Below are positions 54,746 through 63,893 of a DNA stretch of 64,000 nt, one piece after another. The stretch spans positions 99,844,115 to 99,908,114 of the forward strand of contig OY759214.1 of assembly GCA_963662175.1 (NCBI GenBank), read 5' to 3'. How positions within the stretch are numbered: the stretch's first letter is position 1; every line of letters begins with the position of its first letter. The notes beneath the pieces are model-generated. The model was given only the letters and a program-made list of their open reading frames with translations, made no database searches and was not told the DNA's origin. The position numbers and the translations under genes are program-made. The stretch comes from Aradus depressus. Taxonomy: Eukaryota; Arthropoda; Insecta; Hemiptera; Aradidae.

Positions 54746-55179
54746 TAAATTTTACTCGATCGCTGACATTCCATTAATATAGTCTTGAGCGGCAAATTTC
54801 TGACCGCGCCCCTGGCTAGCGCTGCGGTTTAGAGCAGATCTGTTGCTAGATGATGGCTATTTCTCTATGAGATTGTTATTTGAATGGAAGGTGTTTGTTT
54901 TTGAACTGGGTTACCTAGTGACATTGAGACCACAATGATTCATATCTTTACGTCATTCATCCAGTTTCAAGGCCGATTCATGCAACTATCATCGTAAATA
55001 CCGGATTGACAACTTGGGTGTACCGTTGTCCTGACATTTTAATGTACATATATTTTGTCATAGCAATATTTTAGCCTATTTTTCTAGGAAAAAACTAGAT
55101 TATCCTTCCCCTACTAAGAATCTCTATTAGCTGAGGAAAGTTTCTATCATTTTAATTTTCATCTTGATATATTTATTAA
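54746..55179. other. AT-rich spacer
   Basis: Nothing recognised. Confidence 0.3.
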
Positions 55180-55440
55180 ATCGGCACTTTTTCAGGAGCA
55201 CCTCCTCCTAAACACCTCCAGCCCATTGGCAGATTTAGCTGAAAATCAATGTGTCATTCTTATATCCGCCTAGCTCCACACATCTCGTATCCTATCATAT
55301 TTTAATTTTATCAAGAGTTATCGTGTCCACAGATACCTACATGATACATGCACAGATGAAATTCTTCGTTTTTGCTTTTGGATTCAACGGGTTAGAAAAC
55401 GTGAAATTTCTGATAAAACTCAAACTTTTTTGAGACATCA
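55180..55440 (-). repeat. Family G repeat copy
   Basis: Minus orientation: 'cagatttagctgaaaatcaa', 'ttatcaagagttatcgtgtc', 'tttggattcaacgggttaga' and 'aaacgtgaaatttctgataa'. Both boundaries are lost. Confidence 0.55.
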
Positions 55441-55877
55441 ACCCTCTGATAGACTCAGCTGGAAATGTAAAAATAATAAGATCCTGAGCAACCAAATGTA
55501 TTTTCGAAATGGCAAAAATACCTTGGTGGGCTCTTTTACAATAGACAAATCTTTTCTTTATTGTAAACGAAAAATACAATTTACCATATCAATAATGGTG
55601 GCCTGGTTGAGTATGTGTCTTGTATGTGGGAGTGTGGCAGCTATTGTAACTAGACTGAATATCTAACCAGCTATCGTGAGGCTCGGTACATATTTAGTGA
55701 GGAGTCGTTCACCCTACTTCCTCGTCATTACCATTACCACCACTGCCAGAGATAGCCTATAGCCTAAGCAACAATATCCTATACCTGTGTCCTATACCTC
55801 AAAATGTGTTTTCCGGACAGAAACTGAACCTAAAAATTTTTCTCAAGAAGAACAGTTATAAATCACACATATAAAAG
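55441..55877. other. Spacer
   Basis: A 78-codon plus frame at 55430-55666 ends in a hydrophobic, Val- and Ala-rich stretch but has no recognised domain. Confidence 0.3.
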
Positions 55878-56131
55878 TTATTTTATCTGGGAGGTAAAAT
55901 AAACTTAAGCACGTCGTCCTTCGGACGTTAAGCGATGGTCTCGAGCCTGTACGATGTCAGGTACTCGTTTAAGACCCCTGCCCTTGGATGAATAAAAATT
56001 TAGAGTAGGCAAAATTTAGGATTCCCATAGTAGAGTCATGGGCTCATGTCCACCAGAGTGATGAAAGAGCGCTCTGGTAGTAGGCGATATGACGTCGTAG
56101 TTAAAGCCCGGACATGAGTTATAATAACTAA
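55878..56131 (+). mobile_element. tRNA-derived SINE, 5'-truncated
   Basis: Starts at 'ttattttatctgggaggtaa', just after where the tRNA-like head would be, and runs through 'acgttaagcgatggtctcga' and 'ctcatgtccaccagagtgat' to 'gagttataataacta'. Combines the younger stem with the older AACTA tail, so subfamily boundaries are not sharp. Confidence 0.9.
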
Positions 56132-57116
56132 ATTATGAAAAAAATTAGATATATTAAATTCCTATAGCTGTTATGACAAAATTCAGGTTACTTGCAATCG
56201 AAATCGTTAATATTTTTGTTTGGATGATTTGGCGTGGGATGACCCAGATATATTTATAATTCAATATTAAAAATGGCATTTAAAAAAGAATGTTTTCTGT
56301 GTATCACCGGCAATGTACCCAGCGCGAAATATTGAACTGAATTTTCGCTTCCTCTTAAACCAATCTATCGATTTGTTTTTAAATCAATCGGTTATTAAGG
56401 TTTTTGAGTTGAGCCCTTCCTTCTCTGATATCCTCTTTCTCTATGGTCGATTTGGCTGAGAATCGACATGTGTCGTCCTTATTGGCTCCTGGATTCACAT
56501 ATAACATTTCGTACATATGCTACGTTATTTTTTCACATTGCCTGATTTGACTGAACATCATTAGGTTTCTTACTCAGAGGCTAGCTGGTCGACTCATGAA
56601 ATTCCGTGTCGATATCTCTCATGTCATAGATACTATCGGGAGTTACCTTGTTCACAGATACTTTGTTTTGGATTTTTGTCAGTTTCGTATTCGGGGGGTT
56701 GTCATTTCGGTGGAAACTCAAAATCGAGTTTTCAATTTATTACGTAACGTATATAAATATGTACAGCGGGCGAAGTGATAATAAGTCAGTGCTCATTATT
56801 TTTGTCGAAAATTCATTTTCTTGAAAATCAGGCGGGGAATTTTCGGGATTGCACCACAATATAAATAATTAGTCAATTATTATTTTTTTTAGATTGAGTT
56901 AAACCGAGTGTCTAATCAATAATGTATAGTATAATGAAGTGGATTTCAACACAGTTTCTGTAAAAACTGTGAGAAAAACAGTAGAACTGAATGAAGGAAT
57001 GTTAAATAATGCAAAATTAGTTATGTTTTTCTGGGGAGGGGGTGAATCAATATTTGGTATTCATAAATAACAAGGGCTGTAGGTCATAAACAGAGTATTG
57101 TAGGAAATATTCAGAA
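56132..57116 (-). repeat. Family G repeat copy and AT-rich spacer
   Basis: 56300-56800 carries minus-orientation family G: 'tgtatcaccggcaatgtacc', 'ggtcgatttggctgagaatc', 'gacatgtgtcgtccttattg', 'ctcatgaaattccgtgtcga'. The remainder is AT-rich with no recognised gene. Confidence 0.55.
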
Positions 57117-57140
57117 GGGGGGGGGGGGGGGGGGGGGGGG
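57117..57140. repeat. G24 homopolymer
   Basis: Twenty-four consecutive G residues, the longest homopolymer in the window. Confidence 0.95.
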
Positions 57141-57784
57141 TCTTTTGTGGGAAGGTCTGTTAGTGAATTATGGAATGTGTTGTTTCTAAGTGTCCTGGCG
57201 ACCTAGCCTCACTATTGACAAACCTTCCCTGGTCATCAGGTCCAATCTGCCAATCAGGCCCTCTGTTCATATTTAAATGATAGTTGCTACTAGTTACTGG
57301 CACCACTACATCATAGCCACCACAAGAAAAATATATTTTACTATCATAAGCTAGTTTATTAACTTTTTTTTACTGGAAGGCTTCTCTTTTATAATCGATT
57401 CTATAGCAAACATCAATATTAATATAGTTCATAGTTTCGTGAAAATAATCAGCTGTCTCAGTTAATTCGATTGTGATCCAGTACGTTACTCGTGTTAACA
57501 CACAATACACACAGGCAGACAAATATTTATTTTTTATTTTTGGAATCATGAGGTCGAAAAACATGAATTTCTATTTAAAACTCCGTATCGCATTTTTGAC
57601 CACAGAGACTGGAGGATTATATTATTGTCAATAGAAGGGGTGAATATTTGAGATTGGTCTGTACAATTTCCTTTATATATTTCCAGTTGTTCCAGTGAGT
57701 TGACTAATGTGCCTTTGTCACAAAAATGTAGCAAGTTTTTATGTCAAAATGGTGTTTGTTTTCGTTGATGTGTTCTGCGAAACA
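57141..57784. other. AT-rich spacer with a family G trace
   Basis: 57536-57610 holds a minus family G fragment ('ggaatcatgaggtcgaaaaa', 'aaaactccgtatcgcatttt'). Nothing else recognised. Confidence 0.4.
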
Positions 57785-58160
57785 CTATGTATATCTCGCA
57801 CATTGGGACCTGATGATGGGACGTAAGAACGTTCCGAAACATCGTCGGGATAAAGACACTTCCGAAGTTTTTTGAAAAATAGTTCTCTTAATTTTTATTA
57901 AATTGAAAAATGTGAACTTATTATAAATATATCTATGTATTAATTTTTTTTTATATACCTACTCGTATTTTTAAGTATTTATTTGTTCAGTTTTTATTAA
58001 TTTCATTTTACTTTTTTTAATACTTTTGTTATTAGGTACTACTAGGTGTGTTAGACTCAAGTAGTTATAAATCTAATTTATAAGCTATCTTAATGTATAA
58101 ATTCTTTTGACGTATCCTATTACCATGTATTGGTTTAACGGAACATAAATATATATCCCA
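57785..58160 (+). mobile_element. Family E retroposon, full copy
   Basis: Starts 'tatgtatatctcgcacattg', contains the best family E hammerhead-like core (57810-57846), and continues through 'gataaagacacttccgaagt', the AT-rich body, and 'cgtatcctattaccatgtat' to 'tggtttaacggaacataaat'. The terminal (TTA)n has been lost. It directly abuts the Penelope-like GIY-YIG remnant on the opposite strand. Confidence 0.65.
57810..57846 (+). ncRNA. Hammerhead ribozyme-like core in family E
   Basis: CTGATGA (57810-57816), a 7-bp stem II GGGACGT-AAGA-ACGTTCC with one G-T wobble (57818-57835), GAAA (57836-57839), a minimal stem III closed by A-T and C-G around ATC, and C at the cleavage position (57846). All core residues are present. 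Stem I pairing between 'attgggac' and 'gggataaag' is not evident, so activity is doubtful. Confidence 0.6.
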
Positions 58161-58179
58161 TAAATATTGATTTTACTGA

Positions 58180-58310
58180 TGTTGTGTCAGTGTTTAACCC
58201 TATTTCTGATAATATATTTTCTTTTACCCTGTTTTTAAATGGTCTCCCAGTTTGATCTACATAAACTAAATTGCAAGAACTACTAGCTGGTACACTCCAT
58301 ATTTTTCTTC
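58180..58310 (-). pseudogene. Penelope-like GIY-YIG endonuclease remnant
   Basis: On the minus strand the residues CNLVYVDQTGRPFKNRVKEN follow a poorly aligned SVPASSS segment. In Penelope-like elements the C-terminal GIY-YIG domain has 'GVYxLxCxxCxxxYVGQTGRxFxxRxxEH'. The motif, with D for the usual G and N for the final H, is recognisable. The active element would combine reverse transcriptase with this single-strand-nicking endonuclease; only the endonuclease piece remains. Upstream sequence is carried by the tandem array at 58311-59196. Confidence 0.7.
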
Positions 58311-59196
58311 TGTTTTAGTTTGGCCATTGTTGAGATGATTGAAGTGTATTATTTGTTCTGAAACCTACCCCAAAGTCCTGTTTTAGTTTTAGTTTGGCCA
58401 TTGTTGAGATGATTGAAGTGTATTATTTGTTCTGAAACCTACCCCAAAGTCCTGTTTTAGTTTTAGTTTGGCCATTGTTGAGATGATTGAAGTGTATTAT
58501 TTGTTCTGAAACCTACCCCAAAGTCCTGTTTTAGTTTTAGTTTGGCCATTGTTGAGATGTTTGAAGTGTATTATTTGTTCTGAAACCTACCCCAAAGTCC
58601 TGTTTTAGTTTTAGTTTGGCCATTGTTGAGATGTTTGAAGTGTATTATTTGTTCTGAAACCTACCCCAAAGTCCTGTTTTAGTTTTAGTTTGGCCATTGT
58701 TGAGATGATTGAAGTGTATTATTTGTTCTGAAACCTACCCCAAAGTCCTGTTTTAGTTTTAGTTTGGCCATTGTTGAGATGTTTGAAGTGTATTATTTGT
58801 TCTGAAACCTACCCCAAAGTCCTGTTTTAGTTTTAGTTTGGCCATTGTTGAGATGATTGAAGTGTATTATTTGTTCTGAAACCTACCCCAAAGTCCTGTT
58901 TTAGTTTTAGTTTGGCCATTGTTGAGATGTTTGAAGTGTATTATTTGTTCTGAAACCTACCCCAAAGTCCTGTTTTAGTTTTAGTTTGGCCATTGTTGAG
59001 ATGTTTGAAGTGTATTATTTGTTCTGAAACCTACCCCAAAGTCCTGTTTTAGTTTTAGTTTGGCCATTGTTGAGATGTTTGAAGTGTATTATTTGTTCTG
59101 AAACCTACCCCAAAGTCCTGTTTTAGTTTTAGTTTGGCCATTGTTGAGATGTTTGAAGTGTATTATTTGTTCTGAAACCTACCCCAAAGTCCTGTT
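58311..59196. repeat. 74-bp tandem array, 12 units, derived from Penelope coding sequence
   Basis: 'tttggccatt' recurs every 74 bp from 58319 to 59133 without indels. Units differ almost only at one position, gagatgAtt versus gagatgTtt, in the order A A A T T A T A T T T T. Read on the minus strand each unit contains VGFRTNNTLQSSQQWPN, which resembles the 'xxFRTNNxLxxxL' segment just upstream of the GIY-YIG domain in Penelope-like elements. The array is thus an expansion of a piece of the neighbouring pseudogene. Period 74 destroys any continuous frame. Confidence 0.95.
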
Positions 59197-59284
59197 TTTT
59201 ATATTATATATATTATCAATATATATTGCCTATCTGTTCTGTGTGAAAAAGGAGAAAGTATGGATTGAAAACTGGTTGAACTTC
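59197..59284. other. Short AT-rich spacer
   Basis: Nothing recognised. Confidence 0.3.
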
Positions 59285-59470
59285 CATTAAGTATTTGTTA
59301 AGTCGTGGCTGAAGATGGTAGTAGTACCCAAAGTACTCCCATATATTTTATAAATTTTCTAAAATAGACATTTTTAAAAAACATACGTTTTTCTTTATAT
59401 GTTTTATTAAGTGTTTCACAATATCTCTTCAAAAAATGTTAAGTATCATTAAAAATTTGCAACATTAGTC
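59285..59470 (+). mobile_element. Family D element copy
   Basis: 'ttgttaagtcgtggCTGAAG' with stem II GGTA-GTAG-TACC is followed by CAAA instead of GAAA (59309-59332). Then 'ttataaattttctaaaatag', 'aaaaaacatacgtttttctt', 'tattaagtgtttcacaatat' and 'aaatgttaagtatcattaaa'. It is the most complete single arm of the family, but the core has lost an essential base. Confidence 0.6.
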
Positions 59471-60566
59471 ACTACTTGCAGTTTAGTTTTTTTAACGGAT
59501 TTTTGAAGGTCACATTGTGCAATAAATGTAACATTTAATTGTAATTGTGTACCATTACGTAAGAAAATCAGGTCTCAGTTTGCCTAAGAATTGAATGGAG
59601 TCTCGCCACTGCACGTAATATACTGCTATTAGAGAAAATGTTGTGCTGAATTGCGTTTGTGGTAACCCTTTTTTTTCTGCTGAAAATATGCATGGCATCA
59701 AAATATCCATATAGGTACTCGCAACCTACACAGTCCATTTTTGACAGAAAATTACGAATTCATTCTTTGTACTCGTAGTTACTTCAATGAGATTAGACAA
59801 TTTTCATACAACCTAGCTTTTTTTTTTATATAGTTCTGTTCAACTTCAGAAAAGTCCCAAAAGATGCGAGTTAAACATAACGTATTATAATGCTGCCATC
59901 CGATAAATTTGGCGGCTAATATTAGTTTTTTGCACGTTCCTCGAGTATGGCTGAAATATATATTATATATTAGAAACTGTATTATGAAAATATACGATGG
60001 AAAGAGCTTCATTAATGAGGGGGGTGTACGCCTAATGAAAACGGGGTTCTAAGTATTATTAAATTTTAATTATTGAAATTTATTTATTTTTTCATGTGCA
60101 GTTTTTTTTTTCTCGACACGCTATTGAAGAGGGGGAGGGAGGTAGGCTGGTTTTCGAGGCGTGGATAATGACTGGCTAACGAGGTAAGGGAAGGGACTCC
60201 GGGGGGGGCTCCTGTTTTCTGAAGCCCCCCCCCCCCCCACCACCACCCCTCCTTCCCCTCTTCATCCTCTCAGCCTCCTTCTAACTAGACCTTCCTCTGG
60301 GTATGTTAGTTCAGAAAACATGAAATAATAGTCTATCGATAAGAAATGTGTATAAACCTTTAAAGTAGAGGTTATAGAGATTTAAATATTTACAACTTAC
60401 TGTCTCACGATGCTCCCAACTGAACTGAACTGAACTCTGATACTTATATTGTTCTTCTGGAGTCTGGAGTGTTCGATGAAACCTGATTTGTCAGTTGGTG
60501 AGATTTAATATCGATAATTAGAATATAATAATCGATATTTCTAATGCAAACAAATGTATTGTGTTC
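59471..60566. other. Spacer with homopolymers
   Basis: G-rich and C-rich runs at 60201-60207 and 60226-60238. A 77-codon minus frame at 59779-60012 lacks a recognised domain. No gene. Confidence 0.35.
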
Positions 60567-60850
60567 GTTAGTTATTGTGACACATGCCTAGGCTTTATCT
60601 ACGAGCTCTATTACCTATCGAGGAGGGCTCTTTCGAGGACATAAGTCCGACTATGGGAGTCCTAAATGTTGCCTAGGGGTCTTTAACAAGTAGCTGCTAT
60701 CGTACAGACTCGGGAACATCGCTTAACGTCCCATCCGAAGGACGGTATGATCAAGGTTTTTTCACCTTCCAGATAAAACAATCTCAGAACCTCGGCCAGG
60801 TTTTGAACCCGCGATCTTGAGCTCAGTTAGCACGAGCTACCAGCGCCCTT
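60567..60850 (-). mobile_element. tRNA-derived SINE, full extent, decayed
   Basis: Both ends are present: the tail side 'gttagttattgtgacacatg' and the head side 'gagctaccagcgccctt'. B-box complement 'ggttttgaacccg' at 60799-60811. The body has several deletions ('cctatcgaggagggctcttt'). AACTAA-tail subfamily. Confidence 0.9.
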
Positions 60851-61512
60851 AAAAAAAATAAGAGAAGGATTACAAATGGAACTTATTTCTGGTCATGAGA
60901 TTATCAATTAATACCTGACATCTACATGCCTTTTTTTTGTGGAATAGACAATATTTCAAAAAAGGCAAACATCCCAGATACCTGAAATGTTGGCCGAAAA
61001 ATGAATTGATTTTGGTATTGCATTTTTTTAAACTCTATTGCATACTTTGCATAGAATGCAGCTCTCTAAAAACATTATTTCTCCCCTAATATTTTTACTC
61101 TCTGTCTGGCCTCAACAATATAGCTGTGTGTTTTAGTTGATCTATTTCGTTTGAAATGTGGGTTAATTCAACCCACCCACCCTCCTCCAATTAAAATGCA
61201 ATTATTCTTGCTCAACTCAACTAAACTAGATGTTATCGCTAGTCACTTGCACTAGTGTACCTCTCAACATGGTCTACTGAAAAAAGCAGTGGGTGTTCTT
61301 TGATTTTAATATACAATTTATTTTTGAACAAATTTTAATTTAAATTTAAAAAGAAAAGAAAACTGAGCATTGAGGCGTGCACCGCATTACTACTTTCTTG
61401 TCTGAGTTGAAGTTATTTCAACCGGGGGTAGGTACGCATCCTCCCTGTGAGGTTCGTGGCAGCCTCCTAGAAGTACGCGACAGGTTGTCAAGGGATATAA
61501 TAATAATATTTT
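60851..61512. other. Spacer with a possible hammerhead-type trace
   Basis: 60940-61005 contains 'gaatagacaatatttcaaaa' and 'acctgaaatgttggccgaaa', reminiscent of family C/D termini but with a broken core. No gene is supported. Confidence 0.3.
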
Positions 61513-61891
61513 TCTTCGTTAAACCTGAGGGCGCCGGTAGCTCAGTGGTATGCGTGCTTGACTTCTGAGCTTAAGGTCGTGGGTTCGTAGCCCGACCGAG
61601 GCCCTTAGTTTATTTTATCTGGGAGGTAAAATAAACTTAAGCACGCCGTCCTCCGGATAGGACGTTAAGCGATGGTCCCGAGCCTGTACGATGTCAGGTA
61701 CTCGTTAAAGACCCCTACCCTAGATGAATAAAAATTTAGGGTAGGCAAAATTTAGGACTCCCACAGTAGAGTCGGGCTCATGTCCACCAGAGTGACGAAA
61801 GAGCGCTCTGGTAGTAGGCGATATGACCTCGTAGTTAAAGCCCGGGCATGAGTCATAAAACCTAACCTAACCTAACCTCTTCGTTAAACCT
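61513..61891 (+). mobile_element. tRNA-derived SINE, full length, perfect 14-bp TSD
   Basis: Identical direct repeats tcttcgttaaacct at 61513-61526 and 61878-61891 flank a 351-bp copy (61527-61877). The head carries an A-box 'tagctcagtggt' (61538-61549) and a B-box 'ggttcgtagcc' (61582-61592). The body has the 'ttattttatctgggaggtaa' stem. The tail is four AACCT-type units, 'cctaacctaacctaacc' (61861-61877). The best copy and probably the youngest. A tRNA-derived SINE is transcribed by RNA polymerase III and copied by a partner LINE; the partner is not identifiable here. Confidence 0.97.
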
Positions 61892-62046
61892 TAACATGAT
61901 ACGTCATAAGAATGTATACATTATGATAGTGTATAAATTAGATACTAAACAGATATCAACTCTTAAAGTCTGACACACATGGATTATAATTAACAATACT
62001 ACTAAATAGAAATAAAAGACGTTGTCTTCCCACTGTTTTATTTTAT

Positions 62047-62088
62047 ACCAGAACCGGTTTTCGACGCAACAGCGTCATCATCAGCGGT
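62047..62088 (-). ncRNA. Hammerhead ribozyme motif, left arm
   Basis: On the minus strand: stem I ACCG pairing with TGGT (one G-T), CTGATGA (plus 62078-62084), stem II GACGC-TGTT-GCGTC, GAAA, stem III of A-A around CCGG paired with T-T, then C before the predicted cleavage at plus 62050/62051. All invariant core residues are present. It differs from the right arm by one base in stem I. Confidence 0.78.
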
Positions 62089-62176
62089 TCATCCCACCCA
62101 CACAGCACAGCGGTTGGAAGATAACTGGCCAATTCGCCAGTTATGTTCCAACCGCTGTGCTGTGTGGGTGGGATGA

Positions 62177-62218
62177 ACCACTGATGATGACGCTGTTGCG
62201 TCGAAAACCGGTTCTGGT
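62177..62218 (+). ncRNA. Hammerhead ribozyme motif, right arm, all three stems
   Basis: Stem I ACCA (62177-62180) pairs perfectly with TGGT (62215-62218). CTGATGA occupies 62181-62187, stem II GACGC-TGTT-GCGTC 62189-62202, GAAA 62203-62206. Stem III is only two A-T pairs around CCGG (62206-62213). C62214 is the residue before predicted cleavage. From memory of the family, minimal stem III is typical of Penelope-associated hammerheads and tends to need dimerisation; I cannot test that here. Confidence 0.82.
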
Positions 62219-62307
62219 ATAAAATAAAACAGTGGGAATACAACGTCTTTTATTTCTATTAGAAATCTCGTTCCACAACATCTTACTATCACATATGAAT
62301 ACTACTA

Positions 62308-62665
62308 AAAACAAAATGAAATGAATAAAAATAGAAAAGAGAAAGAAAAACAATAAGCATAATTATATCTATATATAATAAAAATAAATAAAATAATAAT
62401 AAAAATACGTAACAGAAAAAATCAAGAGAAATAAGATAAATTATTATATATTTTATTATAATAAATAATAATTACTAAAAAATAATTACTAAAATAGAGA
62501 TTCGACAGACCTTGAAAGGGATATCTGTGGAGAAAGTCTTTGGAGAAAAAAAAAAAAAAAAAAAAATGAAACGTATGTACCAAATAATGTTTTTGAATAT
62601 TAATTACTATTTATAACAAGGGATAACAAAAAAGAGACCGATTTTCGAAAACGTGCCAATACAAT
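62308..62665. other. AT-rich spacer
   Basis: Very AT-rich; A21 tract at 62546-62567. No gene. Confidence 0.35.
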
Positions 62666-62763
62666 TCCCAGATAAAAAAACCTCAAGACCTCGGCTGGGT
62701 TTCGTACCCGCGATCTTGAGATCAGAGGTAGCATGCTTACCCTCTGCCCTCTAACTTCTCGGC
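62666..62763 (-). mobile_element. tRNA-derived SINE head fragment
   Basis: Only the tRNA-like head and the first body bases remain (plus: 'ttcccagataaaaaaacctc', 'ggtttcgtacccgcgatctt', 'gaggtagcatgcttaccctc'). The 'gaggtagcatgc' variant matches the older subfamily head at 25452. Confidence 0.8.
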
Positions 62764-62940
62764 ACGAATTGTACTGTTAGCTTTGACAACCGAACATGAC
62801 TTTTTTTTTTTTTTTTTTATTTAATGCCTTTAGATAATTACAAATAAAAGATAAATATTACAGGATAAATAGGCTACCTCCTCCCAGAAGACGGAGTCTG
62901 AGTGTGGGAGGGGTCTACAGTCTCATAATTTCTTATGTTG
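62764..62940 (-). mobile_element. Possible LINE 3' tail with poly-A
   Basis: Plus-strand T18 at 62801-62818 followed by 'atttaatgcctttagataat' and GC-richer 'cctcccagaagacggagtct' looks like the reversed poly-A end of a LINE 3' untranslated region. No coding remnant or TSD is visible, so this is tentative. Confidence 0.35.
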
Positions 62941-63893
62941 TTCGTTTGCACTTTAATCATTTGGCTGTATGAGTTATTAAATAGGTTCTCACTGTACTGT
63001 GAGCATTTTGTGATCAAGCGTGAAAGTTTCTTTGCCAGTACCTTAACGAAACCGCTTGAATGGCGCTGTTATAAGGCACTCGAGTTGTCAAATCCCAAGT
63101 TTCTACGATCAGGGGATCTACCCTGGATGATGGAAATTCTAGCCTGAATATTTTGTAGGCCGACTGTCTGTGTTAGCCCCTTAAATAACAGTCCCAGGTC
63201 GGATCTTATGCTCGACAAACTTCTTTTCAGCCGTCTGGAGCTTCTTATAGTTCTTCATTCTGGTCGACTATAGGGACCAACGTTGCTCCCCATCATCACC
63301 CTCCCGTAACTTCGACCCCTTTTTGCCGTCTCTATCATATTTGGACCAAATTCTACAATAATCTACACAGTTTACTCCTTTATAATATCCCTTTTTTTTA
63401 CGGGAAATTAGAGAAATATACAAAATCAATATAAGCCATCAAGTATGAAAGCCTCCTTGAATTGGATAATCCAGGAATCTTCAACAAAAGTCCTTCAAAA
63501 GCTGATCTGATTGCATTCAATACGGGAGCCTCTTGTGGGCGGCTTCTTTCACCTTCTCAGAACTTGCCCTTTAAAAGCCAGACAAGTCCACAACTTTCTT
63601 CAACCATAATCATCCTTCTGCGCATAAAGGCAGAATTAAGACATGCTTCATATTTGAAGGCTGATGATTAGAAACTTGACAAAAATTCAATCGGACGTAC
63701 TTTCAGCTTTAAGATGATGGAACTAGTAGATTTATGTCGTTATTTACGTCATCTGTTATTTGCATGTTTCTAATCTAAATCTACCTAATTAAAATTGAAG
63801 TTGATACGGCAGGGCGTAACATGTATTTTTCTATTCTCTTTCGTGTATGTTGTCGTTTCCCTCATTCTGTTTGAACAAGTGTGTCGTTTGCTT
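62941..63893. other. Spacer
   Basis: Open frames at 62935-63147 and 63462-63671 show no recognised domain. No repeat boundary seen. Confidence 0.35.

Larger units (their letters stand above)
61995..62307. mobile_element. Palindromic element with two complete hammerhead motifs and 10-bp TSD
   Basis: The direct repeat aatactacta at 61995-62004 and 62298-62307 flanks a 293-bp unit. Its left 256 bp (62005-62260) is one near-perfect palindrome centred at 62132/62133, arms about 128 nt with only a handful of mismatches. A one-sided 37-bp extension (62261-62297) follows on the right. Each arm contains a type-I hammerhead motif pointing outward. No protein is encoded; mirror-image short open frames in both arms follow from the palindrome. 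I infer a Penelope-type terminal-repeat derivative. Confidence 0.85.

Noticed and set aside
58311..59196. CRISPR-like repeat array
   Set aside because: The whole 74-bp unit repeats with no unique spacers, and the setting is eukaryotic.
61538..61592. tRNA gene suggested by A and B boxes
   Set aside because: The same head recurs in many copies joined to a shared 270-bp body with flanking TSDs; it is a SINE head, and the folded tRNA would be imperfect. The other SINE heads were rejected as tRNA genes for the same reason.
62022..62243. Mirror-image 66-codon open frames on both strands
   Set aside because: They follow from the palindrome; the sequence is better explained by its ribozyme motifs and TSD.
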